Positions 54,501 to 64,000 of a DNA stretch of 64,000 nt are shown piece after piece (position 1 is the stretch's first letter; every line of letters starts with the position of its first letter). The notes under the pieces were generated by a model. The model was not told the origin of the DNA and did no database searches. It worked only from the letters and a program-made list of their open reading frames with translations. A program made the translations under genes and the position numbers. Source of the DNA: Atkinsonella hypoxylon (lineage: Eukaryota > Ascomycota > Sordariomycetes > Hypocreales > Clavicipitaceae); contig JFHB01000032.1 of assembly GCA_000729835.1 (NCBI GenBank), forward strand, positions 124,001-188,000, read 5' to 3'.

Positions 54501-57500
54501 CGGATATTCCTTCGCGGTTGTAAAACGTGATGTTTAAGTTGACACAACTGATTTCTCGTCTGTAGGTAGCCAATGCCAATTGCTTATCAACTCCATCAGG
54601 TGCTGATATTTCGGTGTGCTCCTCAGTGGCTTAGTATAATCCAACTCGCATCTCGATGGCCGGCTTAATCTGATGTCTGAGGATGTCTCAGCACGAGGCG
54701 AAAAGGGCAGCTGGGCTGAAACGGTGATATCCAAAAGGATGGTTGTGCACGCCGGCCTGCCAATAAGTCATGCTCATTGAGCTGCTCCGATTAAAGATCG
54801 GAATCTGGGCAATATAACTCAGGTTCTTATGTAAGCTAGACAGCAAAATTCTAGATGCAAGTGGGATTGTGAGGTTCTCACAGAAATATTGTGAGCTTTT
54901 ACGATGGAGCAAGGGCGTCATGTTTCTCCAAATTGCCCTAGGTTTTTTCGGTTGTATATCTGTGTATCAGCCAAGGTCAAGATGATTCATACGCGGAGAC
55001 ACGCCAGCCTTTGATTTTCTCAGGCGTGGCCAGAAATAGTACGCTGGACAATCTCACTCGCGAAATTTCTTGCTCGTCGAAGGATAGGGAAATATCTGAA
55101 GCAACCCCTGCGAGGCGGGAACTTGCGTCGCTTATGCGGCCATTTACTCCGTAGCAAAGCGCTATTACGAAGTAGATTCCATAGGAGAAGGCACAAGCGG
55201 TAACTAGTTCAGTCCGTGTGGGTGTGGTGATGAACAGGTAGAAAAGATAATTGTGTACTCCGCACGGGTACGGGGGCACCGACCTAGCCAACTTGGAACA
55301 TTGACCAATCAAACGCGATGTCGTCCAAGCTCTGTTGACCTCTCACAGCTGTCCGGCACTTGCCTCCAGATGCACGACACCACCTGCCTGCCTGGCCACT
55401 TGTACTTGTTCCTTGACATTATAGTTATGGGGAATCTTCCGCCAACTTTAGACTGACCATGTATTCGAGAGTGATGGGCTTCACTAACAGCACATGGCTA
55501 CGTTGAAGCTCTGCAATGGCCTACTTTCAGATCCGATCAACAGGAACTGCTCTTCCCGAGCTCATGTTGGTCGCGGAACCAACCACCATTGATACACATG
55601 ATGCTCGAGCTCAACATTATCGCACTGCACAAAGCAAAGAATCTGCTGAGTGCAATGCCCCTCCCCTCTCCAGCGTCAAGTTGTCACCAGAAACAGTTCG
55701 ACATTGCACTTCACGATCAAGTCCCAGCGACCAGTGTCGCTGTGAGTGGTTTACCGCGGTGTACGTCTCAGCATGATGACACTAGAGTAAGTTTCCAGCA
55801 GCGTGTGTTTCCACCAGGCAAAGGTTATCTGCGTCTTGCCTCAATATAGACGCGAAATACAGCTCCAAAGCCATCGATCATGCGGAGTGCATACTGCGTG
55901 ACATCTCACACCAATCTTCTGCATGAGAAGCAGAGGCTTGAGGCAATTCGATCAATGGCAGTTGGGACACTTCAATCACAGGTACCTTGGACAACTTACA
56001 CTGACTTTGCTCTTGTCGTCATCGATCAATATAGCAATGCGTGAGACAGGCGCGTGAGACGCGCGTGAGACGTTTGACGGGAGCACATCCCGTGCTACTA
56101 AGCCGTTGCGTCGCCTCTTGCGACTAGAATTTGAGAATAGACGGCATGACTTATCAGTCGACAATAACCTTTAGAGTGTTCATGGCTGAATTCTGCAGAT
56201 GCCTCGGGTCTCATGGCTGCTGCCAAATGTGTGATCTCGGGCCGGTGAACGGCATCGAATATTTACAGGCACTGGGGCCTTTTGTGCAGCATTCCAAATA
56301 TTGCCTTGTTGGGCATAGAGGACTCGGCATTGTCTTGATTGCTACCTCGACAGCTTAGATCCGTGCTGGAGCGCCATGCCGACGCAATGGCTGTCACCAT
56401 CACGGCCATCACCAATTCGTTGGAGACTTCTCATCCCGTCAAGAGGCAAAGTCTTGTAGAAGTCTCGTCAAAGTGAAGCGAGCTATACTTGTGACAGGTT
56501 CGGGCTCGTCTAAGCACACACGACTCCGTGCCAATGTGTCTAGAAGTATGCATGTCTTGACGGCTTTTTTTTTTTTTTTTTTCATATTGTTACATCTGCT
56601 AGGCGGCAGCATCCTTGCACCACATGCCAACACCAACGCGTACAGCGACTCGGGCTGTCATTCCTAAGAACGCAAGCTCGCGCACAGACATGATGAACCA
56701 TTTGCCCCTCGTCACGTTAACGTAGTCGCCGAATGGAGCAAATATGACATTGTACATAAGTTAAGTGCAGGTCACAACGGCCCCAAAGCCGGGGTCGATA
56801 TCGACTACGGACCTCTTTCCCTCCCTAGCTTCTGGTTCGGCACGATGACGGCTTACAGCCTGCCGAAGATTGGATTGAGAAGAAGTCCGGTCATTCGCTC
56901 ACTACTCCTCGCGGCCCGAGTTCAGGTACAATTGGAGTCTGATGTTGCCGCAGGAACAGGCAGGCACCCGGAGCGAGCTGGTTTCGACGCTATGGTTGAG
57001 TGGAAGAGGACACAAGTTGAAGAGACTCCGTCCCTACCGTCGCTGAAAACAATCAACAGTATAGCATGGAAGGGGGGGACCCCGAGACCGAGGGCTGGGC
57101 TGATGGCGTGGAGGAGATGCAAAATAGATTGCGGCCAACAAGCCAAGCTCTGGTATCTTGAGCAAGCACTGCATTCTTGTTTCCACAACTGGCACTACTT
57201 CATCACAGCGTCAGCATCATCCCAGGTACGTGGCGAACAATATCCAACGCAGACCCAGCAAAGACAAACCGGGCACCCTATCACGACCGATTCAACGGTA
57301 TAGCTCCATGCATAACCATTGAGGTTTTAACTTTGCATGAAAGCATGGATAAGATGTTTGCCAGGATGCGATTTCGTTTCCGTAGTCCAAACCCATGATA
57401 CGTGAGCTGGTCACTAGCAAATATGGCGGCCATCTACAATGTCCCTGTCTATTCCGTTCATAACTTGAATACGATACCGCATACTTCATGAACCATAACT

Positions 57501-57914
57501 GCTTTCGTTCCTGTCAATATCGCTACAGTAGTTGATATCTGCGCACAAGCCATGCCTGCTGTTCGACGAACGATTGCTGCGATTAATTTAGATATCTACC
57601 CTTAACTGTTAATTCTGCGGTCATACTGCGTGCATTGCTGGTTTGGATTTTCGTCTCTGAAGTAAAATTACATGCTTGAGTGTTGCCTTGTGAGGGGGCT
57701 GGTCGGCACATGCGTCTACTGCCGGCCACGGCGAATCGGCTTTACAACCGCTGTTGTTTAAAAACCTCACGTGCTGCATGGTAGGTTTATGAAACAGTGG
57801 CCGAATGTTGAATTGAGCACTACATTGCATGCATAATCAGGACACGAAAGTGCAGTCCAGAAAAGATAACATAAAATCACACAAGATACAATGCAGAGTC
57901 TACCAAACAGCGTC
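51578..57914. other. 6.3 kb without a recognisable gene
   Basis: I read both strands and found only short frames without family signature (for example 53072-53353, 55516-55849 and 56845-57303, all plus). Features: a GGTAC-rich stretch near 52290-52330, TACTCCGTA elements at 52262, 53287 and 55145, and a T-run of about 18 (56565-56582). Part may be the promoter of the protease-like gene and the 3' flank of the F-box gene. The rest could hold non-coding RNA or decayed genes. Confidence 0.4.
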
Positions 57915-60900
57915 TCACGCCCTTCCCTTCCCTTTCCCAACAACTTCCGTCTCCAATGGTGGAAAGTCATCCTGCAGCACCCCAAGTTCCACGCGCGAGC
58001 GGGGGATCACGCCGTCTTGTTCCTGTATGCTTAGGCTCAGAGCGAGGGCAAAGTCCTCGTCCTCTATCGGTGTAGGACGGTTCTTAGAACCACCATCGCC
58101 GCTTGGCACAACGGGCGTGAGGTGTGTCGAAGGAGGCGAGCTGGACGACGAGCCTGACGTCTTGGCCCTCTTGCTTTTCGTCTTGATCTTGACGGAGAAC
58201 TGGAAGTCGCCAGAGCTAGTTCCACGAGGTGACTGTCCCATGTCATTAACGCCCTCGAGCAAGGACAAACAAATGGCTTGCTGGACTTGCCGCTCGAATT
58301 CGCTGTCTTCATCATTGTCCATAGCGGATGCATTTCCGGTCGGCTGGATTCGGGGCCGTGGACTCATGTCCGTGACACTGGGTTCGGGTGTGATAGTGTC
58401 AACAGTGGTAGACTCGCTGAATGATGATGCGGTATCCAAATTAGCGTCAGCAGCAGAGTCACTTGCACGCCGCTGCTCGTCTTCAAGGTAGGCCTCCTCG
58501 GATACCATTTGAGCGTATCGTAAAGCCTCTTCCTCGGTCAGGTCACCCAAAGTACCCACGCCAAATCTCTTGCGTAGGTAAGCCTGTTCCCTTGCGCGAG
58601 CCTCGTTCTCTCGGCGAAGTTCAGCTTCCTCTGCGGCAATATAACCAGAAACTGTCCCCCCCAATCGCCGACTGGCCATGCGTCCATGCACGTCTGAGTG
58701 ACGTGTACGCCGTTTCCTGCCGGTCGGATGGCCCACTGAGCTGTAGGTCCAATAACGGAGGAATGCACCAAAGGATAAAACACCGCGCAAGATTGTCGAA
58801 TCCGGGTCAAGGAAAATGGCTCCCACCGCCGCGTAATTGCCGTCACGAAGAGTTGGATTCATGGCCATCATGTGATGAGGAACTCTACCATTCGAGCGGG
58901 CGTTGAGCGTTCGAATAGGCTCCAGAGTAGAAGCCAACGGATCCCAGGCCTGCACTAGGCCATCGCTGCCTCCATGCACCAAGTACAACGCAGTTGCAGC
59001 GAGACAGGAGATCTCTGGGGAATCGGTATATAGGACACGGATGGGTGGCGCAGATTCTTGCCTGGGTTGATCACGACCGTTCCATATGATAACGGCGCCA
59101 GTATTGGTCCCGACTGCAAAAAATCGAGCTCGACGACCAGGGATTTCAACAGCTACTGTGTCAGGTTTGCCTCTAGATGGAGTCGACGGCGCCGTTGACG
59201 CTGCTGTCGTCGGGCCTTGAGCAGCATCGTTTGCAGTATGCAGCGGATCTTCTCTCAAAGTCAAAAGTGAAGGGGATGAACAATCCAAGCAACTCGCCGT
59301 GATCTGCGCTGCCGACTGAGCGCCCTTCAGCTCAAATACTACACCATGCCAATCATGCGGACTTGATGTGCTTGGGGTTGCTCCCCACGGAATCGTCGAG
59401 GGCGGCGTAGGAGGTGGACACGGGAATTGTGGCTGGGGTGTGCCACAGGCCAGATCCACGAACACACTCGCCGGTCCAAACAATGACGAGTGTGGTTTCG
59501 CAATTGTGGTTGCAGCAGGGGCAGTTGTCTGCAAGGACTGACAAGGCTCGGTTTTCTGCTGCTGTTGGAGGGATGTGGCCGGTAAACGCGAATAACGTTG
59601 AATGCGAGCAGGCATACCGCCACTGAGTCCACAATCAATAATGAATATACTCTCTCCAGCACCGTGGCAGTCGTCAGCAGCAAAGTCAACCTCAATTCTC
59701 CGCCGCATATCCCAGCCCTCGCACACCTTGCGGAAGTGAGATGGCTTGTAAAGGAGGAACTTCTCAATCTCGCGCGCTTCAGAGACGAGTTGATCCTTGC
59801 TCAGTTTCATGTCGTTTGATGGTGATCGTGGCGTGTAGGCTCCACGTACCACATTCTTGTCCAATTCATCCGGACGGGCAGCGCGTCTTGTAGGCTCAAC
59901 AAGATGCCAGTAGGCCGTTCTGCCGGCGAGCCAGGCATGCCTGATAGTATCCTCGCCATTGCTCCGGTTCAGTGATGTGACAGGTGTCTCTGTCAAATAG
60001 TAAGCCTCCCCCAGCGCGTTCAGGGCCACAGCCCACACCCTGGAGGACTTTTTCTTAATGCTGTAGCTGTCGTCCACCTTGAGTGAGATAATGGGGACTC
60101 CAGGGCTGACAACCCAGCGAGCGGTCATGTCGCCATTGCCAAATTTTGACCCATGAGATTCCCAGCCGAGCGCATATGCCGTGATCACGCCTAGGGCGGA
60201 ACCAGTGAGGATACCGCACATACCCTGCGTACTGGCCGGTACAGCAGGTGATTTCGCAATCCATACGCTGCAGATGCAGTCCGACATTTCGGGGATTTTA
60301 GGTACGTCGGGATATGTGTCGACGACTCCTGTGTCACCACCTAGATATTTTCCAATAGCCTCGTTGATGGCTCGAAAGTGGGCACGCCCACCAGGAAAAC
60401 CTTCACCAGCGACGATACCGTAAGGCTGGCTCACATCCATGACATTGGGAATTGCAACTGGGCCATCACCAAGTCCATGAGGCACTAGGTTAGGTGCAAC
60501 CTCTTCCAACAGCGCGGAAGAGAAAGGATCTTCAAGTCCCCATTTCTCAATCTTGCCGGTAGTAGGGTCGCTCATGGTCGCTACACCTAGATCGCCAGCA
60601 CCTTGGATGGCTCGCGCAGGCTTCTTACCATGAGCGAATACCGCGTGAATATTGGTAACGAGCCAAGGCAACTTTGAATTGTATGTCAAAACGGCGCTCC
60701 TTCGTTTCGCAGATTTGCTAGTCCCTCCAGCTGATCCGATGCCCCCGGAGCTGGTCCCCGGCTTGCCCCGGACCAGGCTGCGCATTAGACGCGTTCTGAA
60801 GAGATACTCGCTTCGCCATGTGGCCAGCAGTGTTAGCCGACTGAAGTACCGAACGTCGGATCGCACCAGGTCCGAATCCGTCCCTGGCCAAAGATCAACA

Positions 60901-61571
60901 CTGTTCTTGGCGCTCTTGGGATGTAGACAGGTGTGACCGGGAAAGTATCGCATGAAAGCCATGCGCCATGCGTGCGGTGTCGTAACCAACGCGTAAAAGC
61001 GCTTCGAGACTAGAGCAACAGCAGCATGAGAATCCGGGTGAAGGTGGGACAGGATATGAGTGAGGATCTCTACAGGTTTATACGTCAGAATAGCGCCATT
61101 CTACGCTAAGGCATTCGCGAATACAAAAGGGAATGCAGGAAGCGGAAAGGTGCATAGCTTACCATTCGGAAGATTGGCGAGCTGTGTCCTGTTCATTGCG
61201 CTACTGCGTCGAACCACTTTGAACCCAAGAGCTTGTCTGGGAGTAGGCGGTGTCAAAGCATTCTCGTAATCAGAAACTCTTTGACCAGCAGCTTGCAAAC
61301 GGTTTGAGGCATTGGCATTCCTGCCAAGTCTCATTCCGCGTAATTTGTCGTCGAGTTGATTGGCATTGAGAGTATCAACGGAGTCAGGCCGTTGGTCAGA
61401 GACAGAGCGGGGCGAGGCACTACGAGAGGCACTGCTGGAGCCTGCAGGACGATCCTGGTTGATGCCGCAGAGGTTATGATGACGAAAGCCATGTTGAGTG
61501 GTGAAAGAGGATGCTGATGGGATGTTGTCGTGATGAACTCGTTCTGAAGACTCGGAGGGCTCTTGTTGCAT
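57915..61571 (-). CDS. F-box/WD-type protein with ubiquitin-interacting motifs, about 1187 aa
   Basis: Exon 1 (61571-61163) and exon 2 (61069-57915) join in frame around a 93-nt intron (GTAAGC donor, CTGTAG acceptor). Splicing completes the F-box NRTQLANLPNEILTHILSHL, continuing HPDSHAAVALVSKRF, near residue 135. The middle region has beta-propeller-like blades (WVVSPGVPIISLKVDD, FFAVGTNTGAVIIWNG, LYLVHGGSDGLVQAWDP, ILRGVLSFGAFLRYW). The C-terminal part has a coiled stretch (AAEEAELRRENEARAREQAYL) and two UIMs (ERQVQQAICLSLLEG; DFALALSLSIQEQ). An SCF ubiquitin-ligase adaptor is the natural reading: F-box to Skp1, propeller to substrate, UIMs to ubiquitin. The frame stays open upstream of 61571 to a GTG at 61859, but the only in-frame ATG in that stretch is 61571; its context is weak. 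Confidence 0.85.
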
Positions 61572-62546
61572 AGAGCTAAACTCGGAGGTAGATTGGTTAG
61601 AAGGACTCGACCGTGCACGAGGGTCTTGCACAGTCCGGATATTGGAACTAGAGCGTTTAGGGCGGTGAACTGTCTCTTTATGAAGACAGATGAGGAAGGA
61701 AAAATGGCCGAGTTCGTGCGCCAGTAAAAAGGGTCGCGGTGGTGATGGATTAGTTGAAGAGACTGGTGGTGAAGTTTTCCCTGAGGTTAACGACGCGACT
61801 GCACCTCGAGTGCGTGTACCGAAGGAAATAAGCTCATTTGTCCAGGTCCTAGACTCCACTACTTACCTGGCCACTGGTTGGCTGATATCTCCGCTACAAA
61901 TAAAAACATCCTACCCTAGGCATAATCTGGTTTAGGTTTTGTGACACCCAACTACGACATCTGAAGCACGAAATCTCCAGCAAATGCCGCTTGTATTATG
62001 ATGTATTCCTTATATTTCACCACTTGCTAATACAGAATTCTCTTATCTCCCGCATCCTGCGATACTTTCATAACTCCCAGACAAACCCTGGTCGACTACT
62101 ATCAACGACATAAGTCAACATTGAGGACGGAGACAGGTCGCACAACGACTCCGACTACGAAGGGGAGAAATATTGCTAGATCTCCTCGCTTTAAATAGTA
62201 CATCAGTGTGGCATTTCAGCATATAGTTCAGATGCGAAGTCCCTAGAAGTTCCGGTCATCACAGCATCGCAAACATAACCCCATGCAAACCAACGTCACA
62301 ATCAACCTCGCCAGATGGTGAGAGAAGATAGTAACTGTCACATACAAGCCTATGCCCCTACAAGATGCCTAGCTGGTAAGGCATCAAATGTAGGAAATAC
62401 GGACAATAAAGCAGTCACAGCCCTGTTCTGGATCTCTCTCTCCCTCTTTATTAAGCGAGCAAGAATGAGCGTGGAGGCAGTTTAATACTGCAAAATGTCT
62501 GGGATCGAGGTGTCGCGAATAATACTAGGAATCACTAACCGCTGTA
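61572..62546. other. Upstream region of the F-box gene
   Basis: 61572-61860 is open in the F-box frame without an ATG and probably is leader. The remainder shows no gene. Confidence 0.5.
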
Positions 62547-63242
62547 TTATATCTCTGGCAGCACGTGGTGCGGCTTCCGAGAAGAAGCGGGAGCGTTCAC
62601 CGCAACAAAAGCATGCGTCTTGATCCCAGCACGAGGCAAAATATCGTCGCGGTTCGCAAAAGCAAGGTGAGCACGTCGTGGCGTCTCAAAGTTGCGTAGC
62701 CAAGCGCCAAACGTTGAGTAAACAGCAATGCTTTCGCTAGGACTATTGGCTACAGTGGCGTTGCTATTCTGGAATCGAACTGCTGCCACTGATACTAGCG
62801 AATTCCCAATATGCCGCGAGCTGTAGTCAGGCCAAGCTCCATGCAACACGGGTCTTGTAGAAGGGAGTGCTTCGCGCTCTGATACGCCACTCATCAGCGC
62901 GCTAGGCATCATGAGGTCTCTGCTTGAAATCAGAGGCATGGAGGCGCCAAATTAAGCCGACTGGCTTAAATCAAACGATTTGGTTGGATCACGATTCCCA
63001 CTCGATAGGAGAGCCGTCATCTCGACCTGTTGACTTTTGAGCCTACAGAACAACCGGACAGCAGCATAACTACACGAATATTTCTCTCCGCTCCCTGCAT
63101 GATATAGTAAGAAATTCGTCCCCACGAGGATCTCAGACTCGATAAGTCTGCTGTTGGACTCGAAGCTATAAGCTTGGATACTTTTACATGTCTCGACAAA
63201 TGGCTGCTGTGCTGCAGAATCCGAGATTTTACTGAGATCCAT
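62547..63242 (-). pseudogene. Hypothetical protein frame split by one in-frame TAA
   Basis: ATG 63242 opens a frame of 96 codons (MDLSKISDSAAQQPFVETCK...) that stops at 62952-62954. The same frame reopens after four codons with ATG 62939 and runs 130 codons to 62547. The identical phase suggests one protein of about 230 residues interrupted by a nonsense mutation, or an unrecognised intron around 62950, or two independent short genes. I recognise no domain. A slight Ser/Ala bias and no signal peptide. Confidence 0.35.
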
Positions 63243-64000
63243 CCTTGACTAGCCGAAGCTACCTACCTCAAGTCTAAGATATTCCTTTTCTGTGATATCA
63301 CTGCGTTATTGAGGTTATATCTATACCATCAAAAGCGTAGGCGAGATCAGCAGCAGAGGTCCAGGACTCACATGCACGGCAGGGGCCCTAGTCAAAATAC
63401 TCCATGCTATTGCTCAGGATACGGCGATGGTGTGCTACGTCATAAGTGCAGTATGTATTTATTAATGCTGGAAGCCGCCCAACACTCTTCCGTGCAAGCG
63501 CCACCACAACCATGGGCACCCTGCATCACCAGCATCTAGGGGCTTATGCATCATAACAATAAGAGCCATATTGTCTGAGACCGGGGCCGCCGTTCGAGCT
63601 AAAACAAGGTGCAAGCGTCACGTCAGCGTCGACTAGAACGATGCGGGGAGGGTGGAAGATAGCCAAGTTCGCAACCTGGCATTTCGTACCGAAATCACGT
63701 CCGGAGGAGGATGTCGAAGGGCCTGTTACTGCAAAAGTGCCGGAAAACAAAGCTTGTGCCACAAGGTAGATAGTTAAGGTCTTGTACCAGGTAAGCGGAC
63801 TCAGAAGAATTCAGCCACTAGGAGCTATGCCTAAAATGGAATAGCTGTAACTGATGATTGACTATTGACTTTACTAATACTCGGGAAGCTTGTGCGTGTG
63901 CTGCCAACAGGATGCCTGACCCAGACTGCTGGTCCCAAGTGGGGAGGAAGAACAAAATTAACGGATCTTCCCTAGCCCCAGGTCGAAACAGCCACGAGTA
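63243..64000. other. Window end, no clear gene
   Basis: A minus-strand frame at 63544-63762 ends with Cys/Gly-rich sequence and has a hydrophobic stretch upstream, but it begins with a GTG and no ATG is in phase. It could be the last exon of a secreted-protein gene or a relic. Nothing else seen. Confidence 0.35.

Noticed and set aside
61572..61859. N-terminal extension of the F-box protein to 61859
   Set aside because: The extension begins with GTG and contains no ATG; it resembles leader sequence.

Overview
The window looks like nuclear DNA from a filamentous ascomycete, probably a sordariomycete and perhaps Hypocreales. The evidence is short spliceosomal introns with GTATGT/GTAAGT-type donors and RCTRAC-type branch sites, a Neurospora-type arg-2 gene with its arginine attenuator peptide uORF, a tRNA-Pro with a short intron, UstYa-family and bZIP-ankyrin genes, and transposon relics that look RIP-mutated (C-to-T and G-to-A damage, AT-rich, full of stops). 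Species cannot be assigned from the sequence alone.

Layout. 1-6.5 kb: AT-rich wreck of a Ty1/Copia retrotransposon (minus strand, running off the left edge) with two ~1.27 kb LTR-like direct repeats. 6.5-30 kb: a sparse accessory region. It holds relics, two related inverted-repeat elements (10.84-11.22 and 20.36-20.79 kb), an intron-containing tRNA-Pro(AGG), a double-chromodomain protein, a secreted amidohydrolase, a cysteine-rich small secreted protein with a decapitated tandem copy, a TOXE-like bZIP-ankyrin regulator, a UstYa-type oxidase, a TPR-like protein, a 48-residue secreted peptide, a second UstYa-family protein lacking its His motifs, and a small membrane protein. 30.8-51.6 kb: a gene-dense conserved block with a METTL25-like methyltransferase (frame broken), an Acinus-like SAP protein, arg-2 with a three-exon attenuator uORF, ETF beta, an Arf GAP, a two-RRM protein, the diflavin reductase TAH18 and a membrane-anchored aspartic-protease-like protein. 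51.6-57.9 kb: no recognisable gene. 57.9-61.6 kb: a large F-box/WD protein with ubiquitin-interacting motifs. 61.6-64 kb: one doubtful reading frame.

The best candidate for an undescribed system is 18.2-26.2 kb. A TOXE-like regulator (the family known to control fungal peptide-metabolite clusters) lies near two UstYa-family genes, one with intact HxxHC motifs and one with both motifs dismantled. They bracket a TPR-like gene and a tiny spliced gene for a signal-peptide-bearing peptide with a dibasic site. UstYa proteins act on ribosomally made, KEX2-processed peptides in dikaritin pathways, so a minimal RiPP-like locus is a reasonable inference, not a demonstrated one.

The housekeeping block is co-resident rather than co-functional. 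The clearest regulatory story is arg-2: a TGAGTCA (CPC1/GCN4-type) site upstream, then an attenuator peptide assembled from three exons, including a 13-nt microexon. Gene models with introns were joined by hand and checked for frame. Start codons were moved to ATG where the open frame began at a non-ATG codon.
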